A stretch of 64,000 nt of DNA from Anaerotruncus colihominis (GTDB lineage: Bacteria > Bacillota > Clostridia > Oscillospirales > Ruminococcaceae): the NCBI GenBank assembly GCA_025146135.1, contig CP102255.1, positions 1,736,001-1,800,000 on the forward strand, written 5' to 3'. The notes beneath the pieces are model-generated. The model was given only the letters and a program-made list of their open reading frames with translations. It searched no databases and was not told where the DNA came from. Shown piece after piece: positions 47,922-56,357 of this stretch (position 1 is its first letter; each line of letters begins with the position of its first letter). Made by a program: the position numbers and the translations under genes.

Positions 47922-47977
47922 TACAAGTTCGAAAAGGCAGCGGACACTTTCGCGTCCGCTGCCTTTTCGAACTTGTA
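47922..47977. repeat. Perfect 24-bp-arm inverted repeat
   Basis: TACAAGTTCGAAAAGGCAGCGGAC, 8-nt loop, exact complement. No U-tract on either side, so not an ordinary terminator; preceded by TCACAGCCGGAGGA, shared with two other intergenic sites. Confidence 0.6.
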
Positions 47978-47991
47978 TAGCGGTAAATAGG

Positions 47992-48025
47992 CAAAAAGCG
48001 GGCGGCGCGAAACGCACCGCCCGCT
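47992..48025 (-). terminator. Terminator of the transglutaminase-like gene
   Basis: Minus-strand AGCGGGCGGTGCG / CGCGCCGCCCGCT with one mismatch, followed by TTTTTG, 15 nt past the stop codon. Confidence 0.85.
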
Positions 48026-48039
48026 GTGGGAAAACGGAA

Positions 48040-50676
48040 TTATTTGCGTGCCAGCGGACCGTCTGAAATGATGACATGTCCGCCATTGGAAACAGTAAAG
48101 TGCAGATAGCCGTTCGTATCGATGTAGTACATCGGATTGGCAATCGGCGTATAGACGTTTGTCGCAGCGTCATACGAATAGAAATACAGATTCTCCGTAT
48201 TCATGTTGGTCAGATCGAGCTTCACAGCAACTTCAATCGCCATGCCGAACGGGCCGGTATGCTCAAATTTGACAATCCTGATATTGTTGGAGAAATACTT
48301 GTCAAACAGCGTGGAAACCGAAGGAGCGGACAGTTCAACGCCAAGCTTGATATCGCCTGTAAGCGAAGCGTACTTTGCAGGATCGATATACATACGTGAC
48401 TGCACAACGCCATTCCTGACGACATCGGACCAAACGACCGGAGTGACATTCACGCCAGTGCCGGCCGCTGCCTGATCAACCGCATCTTTGACCGCCTTGA
48501 GGGCGTCTGCGCCGATGGACGAGCCATTGCGGATGACAACCGGGGCGACTGCCGTGTTGGAGCCATTGGCCAACGCATCCTTGATCGCATTTTCTGCCGA
48601 TTTTCCGGCTTCCTTACCTGCAGCGGCCGGAGATACCGGGACGCGCGCGCCGCCGGTTGAACCGGTCGAAACGCTGCCCTTGTTGTTCAGCTTGCTGCCG
48701 CCGGAGGAGGAACCGCCGCCGCCAGAGGAGCCGCCTCCGGAAGTCGGCTGGCTGTTGATCACAATGACCGCCTCTCCGTAACCAATTCCGAGATTGGACG
48801 GATCACCGCTGTCAAGATTGCCGCTGTCAACGATCGGACGTGCGGAAACGTAAACGACATAGCTTCCCGGGGCGACGTCGCCATTGGCAACAATCTTATC
48901 GCCATCAACGCCGAAGCTGCCCTCCGAACCGCTTTCAAGGTTATACATAACATCGAGGCTGTACGGAACATTCTTCGCTTCCATCGAAGCGACAACTGTA
49001 TCCGCAGCGATCGTGCCGGTCAAGCCCGCCACGGGGGTGACAACAACATGGAATGAATCGGGGTCGGCCACGAGCGTGACAACCTGGTTTGCCTTATCGG
49101 AGCTTTGGAAATCCTCGTCTGTGCTCTCGACATAAGCGGAAATCTGCTTTGTGAGACGGTGGTCAGGCGTATTTGTATCGACTGTGAAGGAATCGGTATA
49201 AACCGTTTCTGCACCGCCATTAACCGTATACTTGATTGTGCCCGCATTGTTCGGGTTGGAAATTGTAATGTCCGCGCTGGTGTGATTTTCGTTATAAGCA
49301 ACCGCAATCACCGGAGCGGCATACTTGTCGACCTCAGGCACCTCGAACGAAACGGAATTGTAATGATAATCCTCGTTGTTCTTGATGGTGACAGTATATG
49401 TACCGGCGTCAAGGCGCTTGGCAAAGTCGATGGTGATCTTGTCGGTTTCCTGTTTGAAGCCGGCAATTTCAGCGGCCGGCGCAACGGACACATCAGTCTG
49501 CGCAACGACCGGCATAGAGGCGCTCGGATTTTCCAACGTCAATTTGAGAACGACCTGCTTCGAGGTGCTCGATTCAACTGCGACGTTGACCTTTTCACCG
49601 GTAAGCTCCGTATAATCCTCGACACTGAGCGTGACGGCCGGCGGCGTCGGGACCGGTGTGCCGTCGGTGTAATACAGCGGATCGAAGCCAAGAAGGCTGT
49701 AATACGGATTACCAGAACCGATAGCCAAGAGATTTTCCGTAAAATCGCCGGGCGTATTGACCATGCTTTCATCACTGCCGTCGTTGTTGGTGACGTCGAC
49801 AAGATACCAGTTGCCATCCAACTCGACGTAATTCCACATGTGGTTGCCGGCGCCTGTGCCGGAACCAATGTGGCCCTCTACGATCAGGCAGCCGATATTG
49901 CTTTCATCGCAGAGATACTTAAACGCCTTGGCATACCCCTCACAGACAACGGGCTTTCCGTTAAAGGCGTTGATCATCTGGTAGGTATCATCATAGATAC
50001 CATCCTCAAGCGCGGGGAAATCATAGGTGGTCAGATTGCAGATGGCTTCGTTGAAATAACGGACCTTCTGAAAATCGCTTCCACTGGCATTCGCCACAAT
50101 CTCGGCAGCTTTTGCAAGTGCGCTGGCGCGATCTCCGCCCTTATTGGAGTCAATCTTCCAATAGGAATAGGAACCCGACAGTCCATTATATGTATCCTTT
50201 TTTTCCGAACCGGGGACACGATAGTCCTCAATAACCGGGAAATAGGTATAGCAGATTCCGCCGCCAGAAATATAGGAAATATTGTTGCCTGCTCCTTTTC
50301 CAAACCAGTTAAGCAGTTCAGTGTGGTCCATCAGGTTCGCTGCAAGAGCCTCTTGAACCTCGGCGGCTGTACCATTCACAGTATATTTACTGACACAATC
50401 GCCGGTGCCATTGTCGATATTCTCAAAATAACTGAGCATATCATTATAGATCGTCTTGGCGTTCCCAGTGAGCTTATTGCCGTAGAAGTTACCGGTCGCC
50501 GCGTACATCGCGGGCCGTTGGGCGATCTCGACCATCAGGTCTTCGACATCAACGGTTACAACTTCATAAACAACATCGTTGTTTATGTTGTCGGCCGCCG
50601 CATCGTCCGCCGCCGCTGTGATAGCTGTTCCGAAAACCATACACAACGCAAGGATGGATGCTAGCACTTTCTTCAT
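48040..50676 (-). CDS. Large secreted protein with transglutaminase-like domain
   Basis: 878 residues. Signal peptide KKVLASILALCMVFGTAITAAA. Transglutaminase-like core at about 180-300 with Cys245 (PVVCEGYAKAF), His279 (GNHMWNYVE) and Asp294 (YLVDVTN). Then three or four beta-rich, Ig-like repeats (about 340-640), a Gly/Ser linker near 650, and a C-terminal domain with a repeated NGSSIGADALKAVKDAV-type segment. No LPXTG or S-layer motif seen. Probably a cell-surface protease or crosslinking/adhesion protein. ATG after GAGGAGGAATCTAAAAAGTA. A 270-nt leader precedes it. Confidence 0.75.
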   Translation of the reverse strand: MKKVLASILALCMVFGTAITAAADDAAADNINNDVVYEVVTVDVEDLMVEIAQRPAMYAATGNFYGNKLTGNAKTIYNDMLSYFENIDNGTGDCVSKYTVNGTAAEVQEALAANLMDHTELLNWFGKGAGNNISYISGGGICYTYFPVIEDYRVPGSEKKDTYNGLSGSYSYWKIDSNKGGDRASALAKAAEIVANASGSDFQKVRYFNEAICNLTTYDFPALEDGIYDDTYQMINAFNGKPVVCEGYAKAFKYLCDESNIGCLIVEGHIGSGTGAGNHMWNYVELDGNWYLVDVTNNDGSDESMVNTPGDFTENLLAIGSGNPYYSLLGFDPLYYTDGTPVPTPPAVTLSVEDYTELTGEKVNVAVESSTSKQVVLKLTLENPSASMPVVAQTDVSVAPAAEIAGFKQETDKITIDFAKRLDAGTYTVTIKNNEDYHYNSVSFEVPEVDKYAAPVIAVAYNENHTSADITISNPNNAGTIKYTVNGGAETVYTDSFTVDTNTPDHRLTKQISAYVESTDEDFQSSDKANQVVTLVADPDSFHVVVTPVAGLTGTIAADTVVASMEAKNVPYSLDVMYNLESGSEGSFGVDGDKIVANGDVAPGSYVVYVSARPIVDSGNLDSGDPSNLGIGYGEAVIVINSQPTSGGGSSGGGGSSSGGSKLNNKGSVSTGSTGGARVPVSPAAAGKEAGKSAENAIKDALANGSNTAVAPVVIRNGSSIGADALKAVKDAVDQAAAGTGVNVTPVVWSDVVRNGVVQSRMYIDPAKYASLTGDIKLGVELSAPSVSTLFDKYFSNNIRIVKFEHTGPFGMAIEVAVKLDLTNMNTENLYFYSYDAATNVYTPIANPMYYIDTNGYLHFTVSNGGHVIISDGPLARK

Positions 50677-50955
50677 TACTTTTTAGATTCCTCCTCTTTT
50701 TCACAGCCGGATGACAACAGCTTCTTCTGCCGGGGATACCGCTGCCGCATTCCCCGCTGCGCTTTATATTTTATTAAAAACGGCGGCAAAACAACGGCTC
50801 ATCGGCCATAGGCTCCAGCCCTTAACCAGCCGGATAAGCCGTGGAATACCTGCGCTTTTAATCGAATTATACAATAAAGCCAACAACCTTTACACACGCC
50901 GGCAACGTCTGTAAAAGCGATAACTCCCCCATTTTTCCATATTATCCTGAATAAT
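50677..50955 (-). other. Long 5' leader of the transglutaminase-like gene
   Basis: About 270 nt between promoter and start codon. Contains a hairpin TTTACAGACG/CGTGTGTAAA (about 50890-50915) and C/G-rich helices near the gene, plus a weaker internal promoter (TGTAAA-17-TATAAT). No known riboswitch core seen. Confidence 0.4.
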
Positions 50956-50983
50956 ATTATAACATCCACCATTTTTTTGTCAA
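50956..50983 (-). promoter_or_regulatory. Promoter of the transglutaminase-like gene
   Basis: Minus-strand TTGACA (50983-50978), 16-nt spacer, TATAAT (50961-50956); both boxes perfect. Confidence 0.8.
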
Positions 50984-51086
50984 TCATTTTTAAAAGATCA
51001 TAACAAAAGGCGCTTTATCATTGCATCCAGAGGCTGATTGGGCAATAAGGACAGGCGTAAAGCCCCTGCCTTTACTCTATAAAAGG

Positions 51087-51135
51087 AAAAGCCCCTGACC
51101 ATGCCGCCAATGGGGCGGTTCGGTCAGAGGCTTTT
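51087..51135 (-). terminator. Terminator of the spore-type small protein
   Basis: AAAAGCCTCTGACC pairs with GGTCAGGGGCTTTT on the minus strand, with an inner CCGCC/GGCGG helix; 14 nt past the stop. Confidence 0.8.
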
Positions 51136-51148
51136 GCCGTATCTTTAT

Positions 51149-51328
51149 TTAGTGGCCGCAGTCGGTCGCCTCATTGCGGCCGCGCTTCGCCTGGGTGGAC
51201 TTCTGGTTCAGGCTGTTGCTCATGGAATTGCCCGTGCTGCTGCTGTAACCATTCGAAGCCTCATTGGTCATGCTGTTCTGCGAGGAACGGTTCTGCGCTT
51301 TATTGGTGCTTTTGCTGTTTTTCGCCAT
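51149..51328 (-). CDS. Small Asn/Ser/Gln-rich protein, spore-type, unknown family
   Basis: 59 residues, MAKNSKSTNKAQNRSS at the start and QAKRGRNEATDCGH at the end; composition dominated by N, S, Q, K, with no hydrophobic core. It resembles gamma-type small acid-soluble spore proteins in size and composition but lacks their repeat. ATG 51328 follows AAAGAGGTGAAAGGAC. A sigma-G-like promoter lies upstream and a terminator downstream, so it is a one-gene unit likely made in the forespore. Confidence 0.75.
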   Translation of the reverse strand: MAKNSKSTNKAQNRSSQNSMTNEASNGYSSSTGNSMSNSLNQKSTQAKRGRNEATDCGH

Positions 51329-51361
51329 GTCCTTTCACCTCTTTTCAAAGTAGCGTATTGA

Positions 51362-51391
51362 TAGTATTTGGCGTTCCAGATAAAATTATTC
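51362..51391 (-). promoter_or_regulatory. Sigma-G/sigma-F-type promoter
   Basis: Minus strand GAATA (51391-51387), 18-nt spacer, AATACTA (51368-51362): matches GMATR-N18-CATWHTA at 5/5 and 6/7. It is 34 nt before the small protein's start. Confidence 0.6.
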
Positions 51392-51509
51392 TTACCTCTC
51401 AACGCTTTAGCAGGCGAAATATACGGTCAAAAAAGCTCTCTTTTCGATGGATTCAATCGTACTTTTCCAACAAATTTTCTATAAAATTGAAAAAAAACAA
51501 GTAAATAGC

Positions 51510-51539
51510 TTGACTAATAATATACTTCCATGGTATAGT
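51510..51539 (+). promoter_or_regulatory. Promoter of the reverse rubrerythrin gene
   Basis: TTGACT, 18-nt spacer, TATAGT, 54 nt before the start codon. Confidence 0.7.
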
Positions 51540-51592
51540 TATAAACAGGCAAGAAAAATGTTTGCTATTTCATCGACAGGAGGAATTTTATA

Positions 51593-52138
51593 ATGAAAAA
51601 GTTTGTTTGCACAATTTGCGGTTATGTTCATGAGGGCGATACTCCGCCGGAGTTCTGCCCGCAGTGTAAGGCTCCTGCTTCCAAATTTGAGGAGCAGAAG
51701 ACCGATGGTCTGACTTGGGCTGACGAGCATCGCATCGGCGTTGCGGCCGGCGTTGACGCTGAGATCATCGAGGGGCTGCGCATGAACTTCACCGGCGAGT
51801 GCACTGAGGTTGGTATGTATCTTGCGATGGCGCGTCAGGCACACCGCGAAGGCTATCCGGAAATCGGCCTTTATTATGAGAAGGCTGCTTATGAGGAGGC
51901 TGAACATGCGGCCAAGTTCGCCGAGCTGCTTGGCGAGGTCGTTTATGCTGACACCAAGAAGAATCTGGAGCTGCGTGTCGCTGCTGAAAACGGGGCCTGC
52001 GAAGGTAAGAAAAAGATCGCGACCCGCGCCAAAGAGCTTGGTCTCGATGCTATTCATGATACCGTTCATGAGATGGCTAAGGACGAAGCCCGCCACGGCT
52101 GTGGTTTCCAGGGCCTGCTGAACCGTTATTTCAAGTAA
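51593..52138 (+). CDS. Reverse rubrerythrin (NADH peroxidase type)
   Basis: 181 residues with the rubredoxin domain first (CTIC at 6-9 and CPQC at 22-25) and the ferritin-like diiron domain after it ([43 protein letters not shown]). This order defines reverse rubrerythrins, which reduce peroxide and oxygen in Clostridia. ATG after CAGGAGGAATTTTATA. Single gene with its own promoter and terminator. Confidence 0.95.
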   Translation: MKKFVCTICGYVHEGDTPPEFCPQCKAPASKFEEQKTDGLTWADEHRIGVAAGVDAEIIEGLRMNFTGECTEVGMYLAMARQAHREGYPEIGLYYEKAAYEEAEHAAKFAELLGEVVYADTKKNLELRVAAENGACEGKKKIATRAKELGLDAIHDTVHEMAKDEARHGCGFQGLLNRYFK

Positions 52139-52161
52139 GCATCCTCCTGATTTTAAAAGGT

Positions 52162-52203
52162 AAAAGGGTCCATCCCCACTGTAATGGGGGTGGACCCTTT
52201 TTT
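52162..52203. terminator. Bidirectional terminator after the rubrerythrin gene
   Basis: AAAAGGGTCCATCCCC / GGGGGTGGACCCTTTTTT, T-rich both ways; serves the convergent flavoprotein gene too. Confidence 0.9.
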
Positions 52204-52227
52204 GCTGTCTTATCTGTAAGAAAAGCA

Positions 52228-53832
52228 TCATTTTGCCCGTTCATATGTAAGGAAATAGCTTGCAGACTGAGAGGGATCCTGATTTGGAAAATCGGTCCGG
52301 GTATGACAGCCCCGGCTTTCAGTGCGCCGCAATGCAGACTGGAGCACCAACTGAGCCAGAGCCACAAGCTGCATTAGACGGCGTTTTTTCTGTTGCTGGG
52401 AAAAGCACGGCGTTGGCAGCTCTGATACATGTGCAGCCATAACTCCAAGACGTACCAATCCGCTGGACAATCCTTCCCCGTTTCTCAGAATGCCGCCGCA
52501 GCTCCATAATATCCGCCGGATCTCCTGTTCCCCAGTCATAAGAAAAGCGGACGCATCAGGATCCGCCTGCGCTCCCTGGACGCAGCGCTCCGCATCAGGC
52601 CAGTCGAGCGTCTGCGCGATCGATATCTTTTTGCTCTCCTCAGCAGCCAAGGCGCCGGCTATCTGGCCAAACACGAGATTTTCTGTCAGGGCCGTTGCAC
52701 CCAGACGATTGGCGCCATGAATTCCGCCGGTCACTTCCCCTACTGCATACAGTCCTGGCACGCCGGTTCGGCAGTTGACATCGATCGCCACACCGCCGCA
52801 GGAAAAATGAGCTGCCGGCGTCACTTCAATCAAACTGTGGGAGGGATCGATCCCTGCGGCACGAAGCGCCTTTACCGCGCCAAAGCTTTGAAGAAGGGCC
52901 TTTTCAGGGATATGACGGGCGTCCACATAAACGCCTCCGGCCGGACTTCCGCGTCCGGCTGAAACCTCTGTTGCTATCGCATAGGACAGCACGTCCCGGG
53001 CAGATACCTCCATCAAATCCGGTGCATAGCGAGCCATGAAGCGTTCCCCGCTCCGGTTGAGAAGATAAGCGCCCTCCCCTCGCAAAGTATCATTGACCAG
53101 CTTTCCCTTCAAGCTGGCAGGTGCAGCCAAAGTAGTAGGCATAAACTGGATAAATTCCATGTCACGCAGGCGGCATCCGGATTCCAGCGCCATAATATAT
53201 CCTTCCCCGGTTACGCCCGAAGTTGTAGTAGTGTGCTCATAGAGAGCCGCCATACCGCCGGTTGCCAGAATTACGGTCTTAGCCGCGATCACAAGTGGAC
53301 GCCCTTGTTCATCCATACCTGCCGCACCGACAACCCGTTCCCCGGAGCGCAGCAGCTCTGTTATCAGGGTATCCTTGAGCATGGTTATGCCACAGGCCCT
53401 TGCCCGGCGATACAAAACGCCATACGTATCGCTTCCGCGTCCTGAAGCGCAACGAAGGGAACGGGGAAAGGTGTGTCCCCCGGATCGGAAGCGGCGGTAT
53501 TGGCCATCTTCGGTACGATAAAATTCTACCCCCCATCCGGCAGCCCGCTCAATGGCCGGAATGGCGCCTTCTGCCAGGCGGTGAAGCAGATCCGGCTCCA
53601 CCAAACCCGCTCCGCTGCGTTCAGCATCCGCAATAAATTGTTCCACAGAATCACCAACAGAATCCTTCAGAACTACTGCGTAGCCGCCCGCAGCTACCGC
53701 TGTGGAATTTCCTCCCGCCTTATAAATCAATATTACCGAAGCGCCAGCCTCCCGCGCCGCCATGGCGCTGCACAGTCCTGCACTGCCGCCTCCCAATACC
53801 AAAACGTCAATTTCCATTTTTACCGGCACCAT
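52228..53832 (-). CDS. FAD-dependent oxidoreductase, fumarate reductase/NadB-like
   Basis: 534 residues. FAD motif VLVLGGGSAGLCSAMAA at the N-terminus, middle GRGSDTYGVL and ILATGGMAALYEHTTT, substrate-domain TPAAHFSCGGVAID, and GLYAVGEVTGGIHGANRLGATALTENLVFG. A helical C-terminal domain is present. No signal peptide, FMN or iron-sulphur partner gene nearby. Could be a fumarate reductase-like or L-aspartate-oxidase-like enzyme; nadA/nadC are absent here. Start ATG 53832 is 11 nt after AAGGAG. Confidence 0.78.
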   Translation of the reverse strand: MVPVKMEIDVLVLGGGSAGLCSAMAAREAGASVILIYKAGGNSTAVAAGGYAVVLKDSVGDSVEQFIADAERSGAGLVEPDLLHRLAEGAIPAIERAAGWGVEFYRTEDGQYRRFRSGGHTFPRSLRCASGRGSDTYGVLYRRARACGITMLKDTLITELLRSGERVVGAAGMDEQGRPLVIAAKTVILATGGMAALYEHTTTTSGVTGEGYIMALESGCRLRDMEFIQFMPTTLAAPASLKGKLVNDTLRGEGAYLLNRSGERFMARYAPDLMEVSARDVLSYAIATEVSAGRGSPAGGVYVDARHIPEKALLQSFGAVKALRAAGIDPSHSLIEVTPAAHFSCGGVAIDVNCRTGVPGLYAVGEVTGGIHGANRLGATALTENLVFGQIAGALAAEESKKISIAQTLDWPDAERCVQGAQADPDASAFLMTGEQEIRRILWSCGGILRNGEGLSSGLVRLGVMAAHVSELPTPCFSQQQKKRRLMQLVALAQLVLQSALRRTESRGCHTRTDFPNQDPSQSASYFLTYERAK

Positions 53833-53881
53833 TGACAGAAACGCTCCTTATCATTTTATATCATTCAATCCTGTGGGGAAT

Positions 53882-54525
53882 CTATAAATCAATTTCGATT
53901 TGATAGCAGTCATCTATTAAAATATAGGGATAATTGTGCTCTTTACACATTTTAAGATAATCAGCATTTTCTTCAAGAAAAAAATCCATGTTACACCATG
54001 TGTCATCGATTCGCTGTTCAATTACATTTGCGTATTTTTTATAGATTGCGGAGCGCAATCTATAAAAAATTGGCCATCCGCGCCGTCCCCGGCGCGGGGC
54101 CGCTTGATTAAAATGCGCCTGCCCGCAGAGCGGGCAGATGCGCAAAAAATAGTTGCTCTGCAACTATTTTTAATATCCGAAAAATGCTGTTTAATATAGT
54201 TCTTGCTCATTACTAAACAAAAGTAACGAATTTCGTTGAGATACTCATTGGAAAAGTCCCCTTTCCAATCGCTTGGAATATAACAGCCCTCTACTATGAG
54301 GTTCTGCCGGTTTTCAATTGCGGTTTTTATGATTTCACGAACAATCGGCCACAGATAGGCTTCCAAATCTTGATCGTCAGCGGGAGTCAGATTTGTGTTG
54401 CCGCTTCGGATTAGTCCCATTTTCAAAAGATCTATCGATAAATATGGATACTGATATTTATTAAGAAGCGCCTGCGCCAACAATGTTTTACCTGTATGCG
54501 AACTCCCTGTAATCAGTACAACCAT
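53882..54525 (-). pseudogene. P-loop kinase (2-phosphoglycerate kinase-like), split by an inserted element
   Basis: The 5' part (ATG 54525, after GGAGGGAGTGAA) encodes LITGSSHTGKTLLAQAL (Walker A), LSIDLLKMGLIRSG and NLIVEGCYIPSDWKGDF, reaching HFSDIK. A 131-nt hairpin-rich insert (54041-54171) then shifts the frame to a stop. The remaining gene continues behind it in another frame with KYANVIEQRIDDTW to DDCYQIEIDL. Joining the halves restores an uninterrupted small nucleoside/2-phosphoglycerate-kinase-like protein of about 170 residues. Probably inactive. Confidence 0.85.
54035..54171. mobile_element. Small multi-hairpin insertion element
   Basis: About 131-137 bp of four successive hairpins: TTTTTTATAGATTGC/GCAATCTATAAAAAA, CCGCGCCG/CGGCGCGG, GCGCCTGCCCGC/GCGGGCAGATGCGC, AAAAATAGTTGC/GCAACTATTTTT. 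It has no coding capacity. Both ends sit in an A/T run, so target duplication is ambiguous. The first hairpin recurs at 25427. Confidence 0.7.
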
Positions 54526-54680
54526 TTCACTCCCTCCTTTCAAATTCTGTTGTCTTTGCAGGTTAAATTAAATATAACACATCAGCAAAAACAAAGTCAC
54601 TACATTTATAAGATCTCCGAATTTCAAAAATGCAGCATAGAATCATTTATTCTATGCCGCATCCTGCGCGCTGCTTTAAA

Positions 54681-55670
54681 TTATGGTTGTGGTGCAGGAC
54701 TTTCCCATACTTTGGAGCTGTCATGTTTGCCGGATTTGACAATGTATTCTATAATCTTTTCACATGGCAGCGTTGGGATTTCATAGTTGGCCCTGAGCAG
54801 ATTTAATCCAAACTCATGCTCGGCCAAAGTCGTAGAATCCACCCCATCCTCAGCAATGATAACCTGATAGCCCTGATTGAATGCCTCAATAACCGTCTGT
54901 GCAACACATACATGGGTACGCCATCCTACCATAATAATGGTATCCGTCCCAAGCTTATTAAGGGTCTGCTGGAGGTTTGTCTGAAAAAAGGCGTTGAAAT
55001 ATCCTTTTTTTAGAACATAATCCTGCGGCTTGGGCGCAAGCTCTTTGACAATCTCCGCTCCCCAAGTCCCTTCCATCGCATGTTCCTTCCAAATTTCCAG
55101 CTCCGAATCGCCCGGATGGTGGGAATCACAGACATATACGATCGGAATATTCGCCGCTCTCCCGGCTTCAAAAAGCCGGGAGAGCGGCTGGAGGATGTTG
55201 TAAAACCTGCGGCACGGCAGCGCCCCATCTTCCAGAAAATCGTTTTGAAGATCCACGCCGACAATCGCGGTATGATGTTGGCCAATGCCGTCGAGCGCAT
55301 CCTTTTGATAAGGCGACTGACCGCAGGTTGCTACTGTAATCGCGTTATTCAGTCGAAGCCTGATATGCTCCAGTTCCTGGATTTGGTTCTCGATTTTATA
55401 GAGCTGACGCTTCAGGATACCGCGCAGTCTGCTGCCCGGCGTCTCCAAAATCTCGGAGATTTCGTCCAGGGAAAACTGTTGTTCCCGATATAAGCGTATT
55501 TGCTGAAGCCGGAAAATGTCCTCCTTTGAGTAGAGACGATAACCGGAGGAGGAACATCTGGCCGGAGCGATCAATCCGACTTTTTCATAAAACCGGATGC
55601 TTTTGATTGTCAGACCGGTAATTTCCGCCGCTACCTTGACCGTTACCATTTGCTGCTCCATTTGCTCCAT
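54681..55670 (-). CDS. MerR-family regulator fused to a cysteine hydrolase (isochorismatase-like) domain
   Basis: 329 residues. Residues 8-78: MerR winged helix (VKVAAEITGLTIKSIRFYEKVGL..YRLYSKEDIFRLQQI). 80-115: dimerisation coiled coil. 132-310: isochorismatase-like domain with all three catalytic residues, Asp140 (GVDLQNDF), Lys222 (LKKGYFNAF) and Cys255 (THVCVAQT). This domain shares EGTWGA, ELAPxPxDY and FxQTxL segments with the adjacent hydrolase. It probably senses the hydrolase's substrate and regulates the operon. ATG after AAAGGGGGACGATT. Confidence 0.9.
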   Translation of the reverse strand: MEQMEQQMVTVKVAAEITGLTIKSIRFYEKVGLIAPARCSSSGYRLYSKEDIFRLQQIRLYREQQFSLDEISEILETPGSRLRGILKRQLYKIENQIQELEHIRLRLNNAITVATCGQSPYQKDALDGIGQHHTAIVGVDLQNDFLEDGALPCRRFYNILQPLSRLFEAGRAANIPIVYVCDSHHPGDSELEIWKEHAMEGTWGAEIVKELAPKPQDYVLKKGYFNAFFQTNLQQTLNKLGTDTIIMVGWRTHVCVAQTVIEAFNQGYQVIIAEDGVDSTTLAEHEFGLNLLRANYEIPTLPCEKIIEYIVKSGKHDSSKVWESPAPQP

Positions 55671-55714
55671 AATCGTCCCCCTTTCCAGACACGCCTGACT
55701 TTCCTTAAAGCTGA

Positions 55715-56317
55715 TTACAATTTTTCAATAACCTGATCGCTGGTTGTCACAGTGCCAAAATGCGTTTCAATATCCCAAAGCGTAGACTCCTGCTCGCGGG
55801 AACCTGTAGCCCGGACACAATCCTTGGGCACAATGACCTGATAACCAAGGAAGAACGCGTCATGGCAGGTGGAACGCACACAGATATTTGTAACCACACC
55901 GGTGACAATCACAGTTTTAATCCCCAACTCCCGCAAAACCAAATCCAAATCAGTCTGATAAAAGCCACTGAACCGGCGTTTCGGAATCTGATAATCTTCA
56001 GGTCGGGGCGCCAGTTCATCGATGACTGCGGCGCCCCAGGTTCCTTCGATACAGTGCGGCGCACGCTTCTCGAACTCCTTATCGTACTTGTCCGCCCGAT
56101 GGCAGTCATTAATATAGATGATAGGCAGGCCCTTTTCGCGCCCCTTTGCAATCAGCGCCTTGAGCGGCTCAACTGTCTCCATGCCCTCTTTCAGAGGCAT
56201 TTTCCCGCCGTCCTTACAAAAATCGTTGAGCATATCAACAATCAAAATCGCTCCGTGCTCCACGGAAAAATCGCTTCCGTCATCCACAAAATACTCCGAA
56301 AAACCTTTTTCAGCCAT
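55715..56317 (-). CDS. Cysteine hydrolase, isochorismatase-like family
   Basis: 200 residues. Catalytic Asp28 (IVDMLNDF), Lys113 (IPKRRFSGF) and Cys146 (VVTNICVRST) with the cis-peptide motif GVVTNIC. Family members hydrolyse amides or ureides such as ureidoacrylate, nicotinamide or N-carbamoyl compounds. The neighbouring NCS1 permease suggests a nucleobase-derived substrate. ATG after AAAAGGGAGAACAATTATA. Confidence 0.9.
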   Translation of the reverse strand: MAEKGFSEYFVDDGSDFSVEHGAILIVDMLNDFCKDGGKMPLKEGMETVEPLKALIAKGREKGLPIIYINDCHRADKYDKEFEKRAPHCIEGTWGAAVIDELAPRPEDYQIPKRRFSGFYQTDLDLVLRELGIKTVIVTGVVTNICVRSTCHDAFFLGYQVIVPKDCVRATGSREQESTLWDIETHFGTVTTSDQVIEKL

Positions 56318-56357
56318 TATAATTGTTCTCCCTTTTCCTTCTGTTTATTATAGAGGC

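Noticed and set aside
50677..50955. c-di-GMP or cobalamin riboswitch in the leader
   Set aside because: None of the conserved core sequences of these classes can be found.
51101..51361. Plus-strand hydrophobic reading frame of 86 codons
   Set aside because: It is antisense to the spore-type small protein, which has ribosome site, promoter and terminator.
53882..54163. A separate small gene at the 3' side of the insert
   Set aside because: Its start lies in the insert and it lacks a ribosome site; it is the tail of the split kinase.
54022..54543. A complete 173-residue ATPase gene
   Set aside because: Its last 45 codons come from the hairpin insert; the family's C-terminus continues in another frame behind it.
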